This document shows, one piece after another, positions 24,655-32,743 of a stretch of 57,808 nt of DNA; the first letter of the stretch is position 1, and the number at the start of each line of letters is the position of its first letter. The DNA comes from an uncultured Pelagibacteraceae bacterium (GTDB lineage: Bacteria > Pseudomonadota > Alphaproteobacteria > Pelagibacterales > Pelagibacteraceae). The notes beneath the pieces were generated by a model. The model was not told the origin of the DNA, did not search any database, and worked only from the letters and a program-made list of their open reading frames with translations. A program made the position numbers and the translations under genes. The stretch covers positions 1 to 57,808 of the forward strand of contig CACHLB010000006.1 of NCBI GenBank assembly GCA_902580505.1. Direction: 5' to 3'.

Positions 24655-25056
24655 ATGGATTTAGATATAATAAAAATTGCATCCGACACGACTTATAATA
24701 AAATATTGAAAGATTACACTCATAGATCGAAATATAAAAATAAAACTTGTGGCGATATAATTGAAATGAGAGTTAATATTAAGAAAAATATAATACAAGA
24801 TATTGGGTATCAGACAAAATCCTGTGTTTACTGTCAAGCTTCTGCAAGCTTAATATCTCATAAACTTATCAAAAAAAGTAAAAATAAAATTAATTATTTA
24901 TTAAAAAATCTTATCGATTATTTTGAAAATGAAATTAAACCTTTGCCAAAAAATCTAAATAAATTTAATAAATTGTTTAATAAAAAAAATATATCTAGAA
25001 AAAACTGTGTATTAATGCCATTAATTGCAATTAAGAAACTCAGCATTGATGAATAA
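24655..25056 (+). CDS. NifU/IscU-like iron-sulfur scaffold protein
   Basis: A 133-residue protein of the IscU/SufU-type scaffold fold. Cysteines occur in the expected contexts: Cys32 in NKTCGDIIEM, Cys57 and Cys60 in KSCVYCQASASLIS, and Cys118 in RKNCVLMPLIAI. The central CGD and CxxCxAS pattern matches the cluster-binding ligands of SufU/IscU. It is very Lys-rich. No isc or suf genes are in the window, so it is a stand-alone scaffold; its partner cysteine desulfurase must be elsewhere. It overlaps the HPP-family gene by 8 bp. An alternative is a degenerate paralogue with another role. Confidence 0.78.
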   Translation: MDLDIIKIASDTTYNKILKDYTHRSKYKNKTCGDIIEMRVNIKKNIIQDIGYQTKSCVYCQASASLISHKLIKKSKNKINYLLKNLIDYFENEIKPLPKNLNKFNKLFNKKNISRKNCVLMPLIAIKKLSIDE

Positions 25057-25513
25057 TTTAGATATTAAAAAACCTGCTATCGCTGCAATATTTTCTACTA
25101 TGACAATTGGGGTTTTGTCATTGCTTACTTATAAAACACCTTATGGATTATTTTTGATTGCTTCCTTTGGTTCTACAATGGTTTTGCTTTATGGGTATCC
25201 AGAAAGTCCTTTTGCAAAACCTAAAAATATATTTTTTGGTCATTTTTTAACTTCACTTATTGGTGTGATATTTGTGAATTTCGTTCCACTTCCGATATAT
25301 ATTATTATACCTGTTGCTGTTGGAATAGGTGTCGGATTAATGATTATTCTTAATGTAACCCACCCTCCTGCAGGAGGAAATCCTATAATTGTGATCATGG
25401 GGTCAGTTTCATTTGAATATTTAATTTCCCCAGTTATAAGCGGATCAATCATTGTGATAGTTTTTGGCATAATCTTGAACAAATTTATTGCTAAAAAGAA
25501 TTACCCAAAATAA
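25049..25513 (+). CDS. HPP-family integral membrane protein
   Basis: A ~154-residue protein with four hydrophobic helices and the defining motif NVTHPPAGGNPIIVIMG (His-Pro-Pro) before the last helix. Also typical is ASFGSTMVLLYGYPESPFAK followed by PKN. Plant and cyanobacterial members have been linked to nitrite transport, but function in heterotrophs is unknown. I choose the ATG of MNNLDIKKPA, which overlaps the NifU-like gene; a TTG 24 bp upstream is in frame. A 94-bp gap follows before formate dehydrogenase. Confidence 0.85.
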   Translation: MNNLDIKKPAIAAIFSTMTIGVLSLLTYKTPYGLFLIASFGSTMVLLYGYPESPFAKPKNIFFGHFLTSLIGVIFVNFVPLPIYIIIPVAVGIGVGLMIILNVTHPPAGGNPIIVIMGSVSFEYLISPVISGSIIVIVFGIILNKFIAKKNYPK

Positions 25514-25526
25514 ACACAATTTGTTT

Positions 25527-25601
25527 GCTAGTCCTATTTAACTTGTGCTAGTCTTTTTAAATAATAATTAATAATTCAGCTTAGATAAGCTAGTAATAGG
25601 A
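25527..25601 (+). promoter_or_regulatory. Leader of the formate dehydrogenase gene with repeated GCTAGT and SD-complementary segment
   Basis: GCTAGTC occurs at 25527 and 25547 (20-bp spacing) and GCTAGT again at 25589. TCCTATT (25532-25538) is complementary to AATAGGA (25595-25601), which is part of the Shine-Dalgarno AATAGGAG before the fdh ATG. A short hairpin AGCTT/AAGCT lies at 25578-25591. These could be operator sites or a leader that masks the ribosome site. No known riboswitch class was recognised. Confidence 0.35.
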
Positions 25602-25607
25602 GTAAAA

Positions 25608-26807
25608 ATGAAAGTACTTTGTGTATTGTATGATGATCCAAAAGGAGGAATGCCTAAATCTTATCCTCTGTCGGATTTACCAAAATTAGAGAAATATCCA
25701 GATGGAATGACATTGCCATCGCCTAAAGGAAGAGATTTTACACCAGGCCAATTACTTGGTTGTGTTTCAGGTGAACTTGGTTTGAGAAAGTTTTTAGAGA
25801 GTAATGGACACGAATTGGTTGTTACTAACAGTAAAGATGGAGATGGATGCGAAGCGGATAAACATATTGTTGATGCTGACATTGTTATCTCTCAACCATT
25901 TTTCCCTTATTATTTAACTAAAGAAAGAATCGCTAAAGCTAAAAACCTTAAGATGGCAATAACAGCAGGAATAGGTTCTGATCACGTTGATTTACAAGCA
26001 GCAATGGATAATAAAATTGATGTTGTTGAAGTAACTTTCTGTAATTCTAGATCAGTTGCTGAACACATAGTAATGATGATTGTTTCAATGGTTAGAGATT
26101 ATCACAATCAACATAGAATAGTTAATGAAGGTGGATGGAATATTGCAGATGCTGTTCAAAGAAGTTATGACGTTGAAGGAATGCATATAGGAACCGTTGC
26201 TGCTGGAAGGATCGGATTAGATGCACTTAGAAAAATGAAACCATTTGATGTTCATTTGCACTATTTTGACAGACATAAATTACCTGACAGTGTTGAAAAA
26301 GAACTAAACTTAACTTTTCATGAATCAGTGGAGTCTATGGTAAAAGTTTGCGACGTTGTTACAATTAATTGCCCACTTCATCCTGAAACTGAAAATTTGT
26401 TTGATGATGAAATGATAAGTAAAATGAAAAAAGGAGCATACATAGTTAACACTGCAAGAGGTAAAATTTGCAATCGAGATGCAATAGCTAAAGCCCTAAA
26501 AAGTGGACAGCTAAGTGGTTACGCAGGTGATGTATGGTTTCCACAGCCTGCTCCAAACGACCATGTATGGAGAACAATGCCAAATCATGGAATGACACCT
26601 CACACTTCTGGTACATCTTTATCTGCTCAAGCAAGATATGCAGATGGTGTTAGAGAAATATTGGAATGTTTCTTTGAAGGAAAAGAAATTAGAAATCAAT
26701 ATTTGATCGTAAAAGATGGCCAATTAGCAGGAATGGGTGCGCATTCTTACAGCAAAGGGTCTGCAACTAGTGGATCAGAAGAAGCTGCTAAATATCAAAA
26801 AAAATAA
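25608..26807 (+). CDS. fdh: NAD-dependent formate dehydrogenase
   Basis: Oxidises formate to CO2 with NAD+, without metal. The 399-residue protein matches the Pseudomonas sp. 101-type enzyme almost position for position: Asn146, NAD motif GTVAAGRIG (195-203), Asp221 in YFDRHKLP (favours NAD over NADP), Arg284 in NTARGKI, Asp308, Gln313 and catalytic His332 in TPHTSGTS. VISQPFFPYYLTKERI is also diagnostic. A clear Shine-Dalgarno AGGAG precedes the ATG, and a strong terminator hairpin follows. In a SAR11-type cell it would finish oxidation of one-carbon units, including those released by glycine cleavage, giving NADH. Confidence 0.96.
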   Translation: MKVLCVLYDDPKGGMPKSYPLSDLPKLEKYPDGMTLPSPKGRDFTPGQLLGCVSGELGLRKFLESNGHELVVTNSKDGDGCEADKHIVDADIVISQPFFPYYLTKERIAKAKNLKMAITAGIGSDHVDLQAAMDNKIDVVEVTFCNSRSVAEHIVMMIVSMVRDYHNQHRIVNEGGWNIADAVQRSYDVEGMHIGTVAAGRIGLDALRKMKPFDVHLHYFDRHKLPDSVEKELNLTFHESVESMVKVCDVVTINCPLHPETENLFDDEMISKMKKGAYIVNTARGKICNRDAIAKALKSGQLSGYAGDVWFPQPAPNDHVWRTMPNHGMTPHTSGTSLSAQARYADGVREILECFFEGKEIRNQYLIVKDGQLAGMGAHSYSKGSATSGSEEAAKYQKK

Positions 26808-26819
26808 AATAGATTTATT

Positions 26820-26852
26820 AAAGGTATGCTACTTAAATAAGTAGCTACCTTT
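26820..26852 (+). terminator. Terminator hairpin after fdh
   Basis: AAAGGTA-T-GCTACTT / loop AAAT / AAGTAGC-TACCTTT forms a 14-bp stem with a single bulged T, beginning 12 bp after the fdh stop. It shares the core GTAGC/GCTAC with the hairpin after the GYD gene. Only three Ts end the stem, but flanking A/T residues make it a plausible terminator. Confidence 0.7.
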
Positions 26853-26893
26853 AATACCATAGATTTAAACCCTCATTATTATATATTTTGTAT

Positions 26894-27466
26894 ATGAGGT
26901 TATTTTATTACTTTTTTTTATTATTTCTTATCTCGACATCATTCTCTCATTCAAAAGATAAAGCGTATTTTGCAGGAGGTTGCTTCTGGTGCATGGAAGA
27001 GTCTTTTGAAATGTTGGAAGGTGTAGAAGAAGTTATATCTGGTTACTCAGGAGGGATCACTGCAAATCCAACATATAGGGAAGTCACTTATGGAGATACT
27101 GGTCATTTTGAGGTTGTTGAAATAATTTATGACAAAGAGAAAATATCCTATAAAGAACTCTTAAAAAACTTCTGGCTTAATATTGATCCATTTGATGCTT
27201 ATGGCCAGTTTTGCGATAAAGGATACAGCTACAGATCTGTAGCATTTTATGAAAACGATTATCAGAAAGATTTAATTGAGAAAGATATAAAAAGATTAGA
27301 AAAGAAATTTAAAAAGAAGGTAGTCACATATGTTAAAGAATTTGAGATTTTTTACAAAGCAGAGGATAAACATCAAGATTACTATCAAGTATATTTAGAA
27401 AATTATTTAAAATATAAGAAAGCATGCAAAAGAGAGAGAATACTTGATATTATTTGGGGATCATAA
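26894..27466 (+). CDS. msrA: Peptide-methionine (S)-S-oxide reductase, exported
   Basis: Reduces the S epimer of methionine sulfoxide. The catalytic motif GGCFWCMEESF is followed by VISGYSGG, PTYREVTYGDTGHFEVVEI, and HQDYYQVYLENY, all MsrA signatures. The first ~20 residues (MRLFYYFFLLFLISTSFSHS) form a signal peptide, so it should act in the periplasm together with the exported MsrB at 20 kb. I choose the ATG; a TTG 6 bp upstream is in frame. The following reductase gene starts 3 bp after the stop. Confidence 0.93.
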   Translation: MRLFYYFFLLFLISTSFSHSKDKAYFAGGCFWCMEESFEMLEGVEEVISGYSGGITANPTYREVTYGDTGHFEVVEIIYDKEKISYKELLKNFWLNIDPFDAYGQFCDKGYSYRSVAFYENDYQKDLIEKDIKRLEKKFKKKVVTYVKEFEIFYKAEDKHQDYYQVYLENYLKYKKACKRERILDIIWGS

Positions 27467-27469
27467 TTA

Positions 27470-28477
27470 ATGCCTGTAACAAGCAAATTCGTAGCTTTAA
27501 AAAACTATATCCCTACAGGTTTGCCAAAAGAAACTGACTTTGAAATAAAAACAAAAGAGATATCTTTAGATGCCAAGAACAATATATTGGTTTTAAATTT
27601 ATGGATTTCAGTTGATCCTTATATGAGGGCAAGGATGACTGAAAGAAAAAACTATAAACCACCTTTTAATATTGGTGAAGAGATGGAAGGTTATGCGTTA
27701 GGAATAGTTAAAGAATCTAAAGACAAAAATTTTAAAGAAGGAAATATTGTTTTTAGTAATTTTGGAATGAGAGATTACTTTGTTTGTAATTCCAATGATC
27801 TAAAAAAAATTGAGCCAATGAATATTCCTATACAAACATATCTAGGTCCACTTGGAATGACAGGTCATACAGCTTATATAGGACTTTTTAAACATGGTGA
27901 ATTAAAACCAGGTCAAACAATCCTTGTTTCTTCAGCTGGAGGTAGTGTTGGATCTACTGTTTGTCAAATTGCAAAAAATATGGGTTGTAAAGTAATTGCA
28001 AGTACAGGATCAGATGAAAAAGTTAAATGGTTAAAAAATGATTTAAAAATTGATCATGTGTTTAACTATAAAAAAATTGAAAATCTTGTTTTGCATCTTA
28101 AAGAAGTTTGTCCTGAAGGATTTGATTTATATTTTGATAATGTAGGTGGTGATTTCTTAGAGTCAGCTATTTTTCAAATGAAGAACTTTGGAAGGATTGT
28201 AATTTGTGGAAGGATATCCCAAATGAATGCAACTAATCCTGGCTCTGGTTTAAAAAATATGGCTCATGTTCTTGTAAAAAGACTAACTATTAAAGGTTTT
28301 ATAATTTTTGATCATGAAAATGATAGAGAACAGTTTGAAACCGATATGACTAAATGGCTATTAGAAGATAAAATTAAATTTAAAGAAACTGTTTACGAAG
28401 GTATAGAAAATACGCCAAAATCATTCATTGATTTATTAGAAGGTAAAAACATAGGAAAAATGCTTGTAAAAATTTAA
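27470..28477 (+). CDS. NADP-dependent MDR-family oxidoreductase (2-alkenal/prostaglandin reductase-like)
   Basis: A 335-residue zinc-independent medium-chain reductase. SVDPYMRARMTERKNYKPPF and IGEEMEGYALGIV at the N-terminus and YLGPLGMTGHTAYIGLF before the Rossmann motif VSSAGGSVGSTVCQIAK place it with the YncB/CurA/leukotriene B4 dehydrogenase group, which reduces alpha,beta-unsaturated carbonyls. No zinc-ligand cysteines of alcohol dehydrogenases are present. Such enzymes detoxify lipid-peroxidation aldehydes, which suits the neighbouring msrA. Substrate is not known. It is 3 bp behind msrA and 11 bp before a small membrane-protein gene. Confidence 0.88.
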   Translation: MPVTSKFVALKNYIPTGLPKETDFEIKTKEISLDAKNNILVLNLWISVDPYMRARMTERKNYKPPFNIGEEMEGYALGIVKESKDKNFKEGNIVFSNFGMRDYFVCNSNDLKKIEPMNIPIQTYLGPLGMTGHTAYIGLFKHGELKPGQTILVSSAGGSVGSTVCQIAKNMGCKVIASTGSDEKVKWLKNDLKIDHVFNYKKIENLVLHLKEVCPEGFDLYFDNVGGDFLESAIFQMKNFGRIVICGRISQMNATNPGSGLKNMAHVLVKRLTIKGFIIFDHENDREQFETDMTKWLLEDKIKFKETVYEGIENTPKSFIDLLEGKNIGKMLVKI

Positions 28478-28488
28478 TTAGAATTTTT

Positions 28489-28659
28489 ATGAAATTTTTA
28501 AAGAAGTTTTATAGACCCTTTTTATTAACCTATATTTTTTTGAGTATAGCTATCAGTTTTTATCCATCATTTGATTTTTACTCACTAAAAGGTCAAATTC
28601 TTATAATTGCTGTATCTTTTTTTAATGGGATGATGGGAGTTTACGTAAAAAAATTATAA
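28489..28659 (+). CDS. Small membrane protein, 56 aa
   Basis: A short open frame starting ATG 11 bp after the previous stop. The translation, MKFLKKFYRPFLLTYIFLSI at the start and FFNGMMGVYVKKL at the end, has two hydrophobic helices (about residues 11-25 and 37-52) flanked by lysines, as expected for a two-pass inner-membrane protein with both ends inside. I do not recognise the family. The last 6 bp overlap the convergent oxidase gene. The charge pattern and the lack of any other feature in this 177-bp gap support it, but there is no Shine-Dalgarno, so it remains tentative. Confidence 0.5.
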   Translation: MKFLKKFYRPFLLTYIFLSIAISFYPSFDFYSLKGQILIIAVSFFNGMMGVYVKKL

Positions 28660-29757
28660 GACGTAGGGCTCGGGTCTTGCTGAGCTATTTAATACTCTTT
28701 CGACTGCAAAAACACTAATATCTATAGTTTGATAATTGCCTGTAGTTATTAATTCAGTTAGAGCTCTACCAATTCCTGGTGCTTGCATTAAACCTCTGCC
28801 GGTAAATCCTGAGGCCATGTAAACATTTTCATATTTTGGATGTTTTCCAACTACAGCATTATTATCTAATTTGTTACAATCATAATATCCAGCCCATCCA
28901 CCTGTTAACTTTAATTCTTCAAATGCTGGTATTCTTTTTGCAAGAGCAGGCCAAACTAATTCTTCAAAATCATTCCATGCAGGTTCAAGATCTTCTGCAT
29001 CAAATACTGAAATTGGAGAACCTGCTAAATATTCTTTTCCTTCTGGTCGCCAATATACTCCTGTTGTTAGATCTCCGGATAATGGCATCTCTGGAATATG
29101 TTTAGGACATTTAACTCTAAAGACTGTATGTTTTTGAGGTACTACAGGAATATCTTCAAGTAGTTCTTTAGTCCAACACCCAGCTGCAGAAATAATTGTC
29201 TTTGCATTAATTTCAGATAGGCTCTTAACTTCTCCCTTAATGAATTCTGCCCCAAGATCAATTGCTTTATGCTTTAATGCGCTATGAAATAAAAATGGAT
29301 CAATCCATCCCTCGCTCTTGTTATCAGTAAATGTTGCAGTTTCAATTCCTTCCTCATTAATGTAAGGAAAATATTTTTTCAATTCAGAACCTTTAATATT
29401 TTTTGTACCCGCTTCACATTCTTTATGATTTTCTAAAGCTCTGTATTGCTCTTCTGCATGATCTGGTCCAAACATTAGAAGGTATCCATTAGGCACCATG
29501 CTAGCTGTTGGATTTGGATTTTTTTCAGTTTTTAATAATTCTGGTATTTGAAATATAAATTCCCTTGCAAATTTTCCTAAAAGAATATTTTCTTTTTGAA
29601 AAAACTGTCGTCTAAATCCACCAAGTGATAATGGGAATGACGCAGTTTTATAAGTTGGATCCCTTTCAATGACTTTTACTTTTCTGCCTTCTTTGGACAT
29701 AAAGTATGCAGTTGCAGCTCCAATTATACCACCACCTACTATTACAACATCATCCAT
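28654..29757 (-). CDS. FAD-dependent oxidoreductase of the DAO (glycine/sarcosine oxidase-like) family
   Basis: A 367-residue flavoprotein with the N-terminal FAD motif VVIVGGGIIGAATAYFM, followed by VIERDP, LGGFRRQFFQKEN, a substrate-domain segment TGGWAGYYDCNKLDNNAVVG, and the C-terminal SGFTGRGLMQAPGIGRALTE that closes the FAD site. This order is that of the DadA/sarcosine oxidase/dimethylglycine dehydrogenase group and resembles FOXRED1-type proteins. The amine substrate is unknown; N-methylated amino acids or glycine derivatives would suit a marine methylotrophic lifestyle, but that is inference. It follows tspO by one base and overlaps the small membrane gene tail to tail. Confidence 0.85.
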   Translation of the reverse strand: MDDVVIVGGGIIGAATAYFMSKEGRKVKVIERDPTYKTASFPLSLGGFRRQFFQKENILLGKFAREFIFQIPELLKTEKNPNPTASMVPNGYLLMFGPDHAEEQYRALENHKECEAGTKNIKGSELKKYFPYINEEGIETATFTDNKSEGWIDPFLFHSALKHKAIDLGAEFIKGEVKSLSEINAKTIISAAGCWTKELLEDIPVVPQKHTVFRVKCPKHIPEMPLSGDLTTGVYWRPEGKEYLAGSPISVFDAEDLEPAWNDFEELVWPALAKRIPAFEELKLTGGWAGYYDCNKLDNNAVVGKHPKYENVYMASGFTGRGLMQAPGIGRALTELITTGNYQTIDISVFAVERVLNSSARPEPYVL

Positions 29758-29758
29758 A

Positions 29759-30226
29759 TTAGTTTATCAAAAAAATGTTTATATTTAAAAGCAATGCAAA
29801 ACAACACCATAACAAATATGGAATCATCAAATACATGCTTAATTGACTTATATTCTTATATTTAAATACCAATAAAACAATAAATATAATTAACACAACA
29901 AGATTTAAAATTGCTAAAGAAATATTATGGAAACCAAAGAAAACAACACTCCAAGTTGTATTAAAAAAAAGATGAATGAAATATAAAAATACAATATTTA
30001 AATTTTTCGTGTTTTTATGCCACGCATTCCATATGGCTATTGTCATAAATAAATAAAGTAATGTCCATACTGGCCCAAATATCCAATCTGGTGGATTGTA
30101 TTGAGGTTTAGATAAATTTGAATACCAAGGTTCTTTAAAATTTATAGTAACCAAACCTCCAATAAATGAAGCTGAAAACGTAGTAATTGCAAAGAGAATA
30201 AAAGATAAAATTTTATTTTTTAGCAT
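29759..30226 (-). CDS. tspO: TspO/MBR family membrane protein
   Basis: A 155-residue protein with five hydrophobic helices and the family signature: PWYSNLSKPQYNPPDWIFGP followed by VWTLLYLFMTIAIWNAWHK. TspO binds porphyrins and other ligands and in Rhodobacter modulates pigment and oxidative-stress genes. It lies one base upstream of the FAD oxidase, so the two form an operon, and is divergent (24 bp) from an SDR gene. TspO genes often stand near light- or oxidative-stress functions; that fits the lipid-modification genes next door. Confidence 0.93.
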   Translation of the reverse strand: MLKNKILSFILFAITTFSASFIGGLVTINFKEPWYSNLSKPQYNPPDWIFGPVWTLLYLFMTIAIWNAWHKNTKNLNIVFLYFIHLFFNTTWSVVFFGFHNISLAILNLVVLIIFIVLLVFKYKNISQLSMYLMIPYLLWCCFALLLNINIFLIN

Positions 30227-30250
30227 TTAAGTACTATACAGCAGTTAAAT

Positions 30251-31009
30251 ATGAATAAAAAAGTAATTTGGATCACCGGCGGAAGTACAGGAATTGGTAA
30301 AGCACTTGCGTTAAAATTTGCTAGTAATGGATGGACAGTTGCTATTTCTGCAAGAAGAGAAAATTTATTAAAAGAAATCGAAGATAAGCATCAAAATATT
30401 AAATCTTTTCCACTTGATGTAAATGATAAGGAAAAGTGTAAGTCTGTTTTTGAAAATATAAAAAAAGAACTTGGTGACATCGAAATTTGTTTTTTTTCTA
30501 CGGGAACTTGGGATCCAAAAAAAGAAAAAGAAATTGATGTAGAGCAAATTGAAAATGTATTTAAAGTAAATTTTTTTGGAACATTAAATTGTATAAAAGC
30601 AGTTGAAACTCATTTTCGAGAAAGAGGAAAAGGTATTATTACCATTGTATCTTCGATTGCAGGATACAAAGGCTTACCTAACTCAAGTGGCTATGGACCA
30701 TCCAAAGCTGCTTTAAGTAATCTTGCTGAAAGTTTACATTTTGATTTTGGAAGATATGGCGTGAGGGTTTGTTTAGTTTCTCCAGGTTTTATCAAAACAC
30801 CAATGACTGATAAGAATGATTTTAAGATGCCTTTTCTAAAAACTCCAGAATTCTCGGCAGACAAAATTTATGATGGGCTTATTAATGGTTCTAATTTTGA
30901 AATACACTACCCAAAAGAATTAACTTTGATCCTTAAATTTTTAAAAATAATACCTGATCGATTATATTTTTATTTAATACGGAAATTAACTAAATTACAA
31001 AAAAAATAA
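30251..31009 (+). CDS. Short-chain dehydrogenase/reductase
   Basis: A 252-residue classical-type SDR: cofactor motif TGGSTGIGKA (residues 9-18), catalytic Ser135, Tyr148 and Lys152 in VSSIAGYKGLPNSSGYGPSK, and SPGFIKTPMT. The usual NNAG is replaced by FFSTGTW. The long C-terminus (HYPKELTLILKFLKIIPDRL) resembles SDRs of membrane-lipid context. In other proteobacteria an SDR of this type accompanies the FAD protein, DUF1365, CFA-like and DUF3833 genes; here it is on the opposite strand, converging on DUF3833 with a 2-bp gap, and probably shares the promoter region with tspO. Confidence 0.85.
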   Translation: MNKKVIWITGGSTGIGKALALKFASNGWTVAISARRENLLKEIEDKHQNIKSFPLDVNDKEKCKSVFENIKKELGDIEICFFSTGTWDPKKEKEIDVEQIENVFKVNFFGTLNCIKAVETHFRERGKGIITIVSSIAGYKGLPNSSGYGPSKAALSNLAESLHFDFGRYGVRVCLVSPGFIKTPMTDKNDFKMPFLKTPEFSADKIYDGLINGSNFEIHYPKELTLILKFLKIIPDRLYFYLIRKLTKLQKK

Positions 31010-31011
31010 AA

Positions 31012-31560
31012 TTAATCTTTAACAAACATCACAGTCAACTCTGCAACTTTAATTCCAAATTTTGTCATCTTAGCTCTGTTGATAGCTACTCTTTCGTCTT
31101 GCATAAATATCCAATCATCAAAAGTAATTTTGATATTTTTTCCTTTCACAGGAACTAACAAAACATACTCAAATTTAAATGCTGGGCCATATGAATACCC
31201 CCTAGCCTTACCAACTACATCGCCTGCAGTTCCCTCGTAATTATGTTCATCAATTTTATCTATTACCCATTGCCTATTTTGTATTTCACCATCATTCCAA
31301 ATAAATTTTTCGTCTAATATAAGTTGTTTGCCATCCCACTTACCGTCTAGGACTGCTGAAAATTGTCTTGTAACTTTACCTGATCTATTTTGTAGTATAC
31401 CCCAAGCTTTGACGTTTCCGCTTAAATATTCTTCAATTATTAGTCTTGGTTTTTGATCTTTAAAATCTTCTGGTTTCATAGATTGATTATTTATACAGCT
31501 TGTAATTAATCCTGTGAAAATTATCAATAAAAATACTTTAAAAAATTTTTTGTTAATCAT
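31012..31560 (-). CDS. DUF3833 lipoprotein
   Basis: A 182-residue protein with a lipoprotein signal (MINKKFFKVFLLIIFTGLIT followed by the acylated cysteine Cys22 in TSC). The mature part has RLIIEEYLSGNVKAWGILQN, FDDWIFMQDERVAINRAKM and a C-terminal VAELTVMFVKD, which I recognise as DUF3833. It is anchored to a membrane facing the periplasm. Function unknown, but the family regularly occurs with CFA-like methyltransferase, DUF1365 and FAD-protein genes, as here: it starts one base after the CFA gene's stop. It likely helps lipid modification or transport. Confidence 0.87.
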   Translation of the reverse strand: MINKKFFKVFLLIIFTGLITSCINNQSMKPEDFKDQKPRLIIEEYLSGNVKAWGILQNRSGKVTRQFSAVLDGKWDGKQLILDEKFIWNDGEIQNRQWVIDKIDEHNYEGTAGDVVGKARGYSYGPAFKFEYVLLVPVKGKNIKITFDDWIFMQDERVAINRAKMTKFGIKVAELTVMFVKD

Positions 31561-31561
31561 A

Positions 31562-32743
31562 TTAAATTTTATTTTGCATGGAAAATTGAATTAAATCTAT
31601 ATTCTTTGATTTAAACCCAGCTTCACAATATGACAAATAAAAATGCCACATACGTTTAAATTTATTATCAAATCCATGTTTTGAAATCTCTTCCCATTTT
31701 TTAAGGAATTCATCTCTCCATATTTTTAAGGTATTGGAATAGTGAGAGCCATATGACTCATATTTTTTAATTTCTAAACCGTTGCTACTAGATAAATCAT
31801 ATAATTTTCTTTTTGATGGCAAAAAACCTCCAGGAAATATGTATTTTTGTATAAAGTCTTCTTTGGTTTTATATCTGTCAAATAAACTATCATCGATTGT
31901 AATAGCTTGTATGGCAGCCCTTCCATTCTCAGATAAATTTTTTTTAATACTTTTAAAATAATTGACTAAATAATTTTGTCCAACAGCTTCTATCATTTCT
32001 ATAGATGCGATAGAGTCATATTTGTCTTTTACATCTCTATAATCTTTCAAAAATATATTCACTTTTTCATTCAATCCATTTTCAAATATTCTTTTTTTTG
32101 AAAATTCAAATTGCTCTTTAGAAATTGTTATGCAATCTAATTTAACATCATAATTTTTACCCACATATTCAGCGAATCCGCCCCAACCACAGCCAATTTC
32201 TAAAATTTTATTTCCTACGTTTGGCTTTATTAATTCTGTAAGCTTTTTATATTTATTTAGTTGAGCAGAAAATAAATCGTCTTTTTGTTTTTCAAAAATT
32301 GCACTTGAATAAGTAAGTGAAGGATCCAACCATAATGAAAAGAAATCATTTCCTAAATCATAATGTTTTGAAATGTTTTTCTTACTTCTACTCTTATTAT
32401 TTTTTATGAAAATACTCTTTAATTTATTAATCATTGATAAATCAAAAATACCTGAAAATTTATAGACAATTTTTATATTTTTAGCTGTTATTTCTATCAG
32501 ATTAGTTAGATTGTCTGTTTCAAATTCATTTCGCATGTACGCTTCTGCAAGTCCTACGCTTCCCGATTTTATTATTTGAAGCGTTAAACCAGGTTTGTTA
32601 ATTTTAATCTTTGCTCTTAATTGTTCACTCTCATTACCAAACTTATATATTTTGCTATCATGATTTTGAATTTCAAGAAATCCATGCTTTATTAGTTTTA
32701 GTGAATTAAATACGATTTTATCTGACAAAAGATTAAAATTCAT
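31562..32743 (-). CDS. Cyclopropane-fatty-acyl-phospholipid synthase-like methyltransferase
   Basis: A 393-residue SAM-dependent enzyme acting on unsaturated acyl chains of membrane lipids. Motifs: SKHYDLGNDFFSLWLDPSLT followed by YSSAIF, the SAM-binding KILEIGCGWGGFAEY, SIEMIEAVGQNY, and QKYIFPGGFLPS. The first ~110 residues form the N-terminal lipid-binding region typical of CFA synthases. CFA-family members make cyclopropane rings or methyl branches; in Rhodobacter a related enzyme starts furan fatty-acid synthesis. Linked here to DUF1365 and FAD-protein genes by a 4-bp overlap (ATGA), which argues for a modified product and not a plain cyclopropane. Confidence 0.9.
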   Translation of the reverse strand: MNFNLLSDKIVFNSLKLIKHGFLEIQNHDSKIYKFGNESEQLRAKIKINKPGLTLQIIKSGSVGLAEAYMRNEFETDNLTNLIEITAKNIKIVYKFSGIFDLSMINKLKSIFIKNNKSRSKKNISKHYDLGNDFFSLWLDPSLTYSSAIFEKQKDDLFSAQLNKYKKLTELIKPNVGNKILEIGCGWGGFAEYVGKNYDVKLDCITISKEQFEFSKKRIFENGLNEKVNIFLKDYRDVKDKYDSIASIEMIEAVGQNYLVNYFKSIKKNLSENGRAAIQAITIDDSLFDRYKTKEDFIQKYIFPGGFLPSKRKLYDLSSSNGLEIKKYESYGSHYSNTLKIWRDEFLKKWEEISKHGFDNKFKRMWHFYLSYCEAGFKSKNIDLIQFSMQNKI

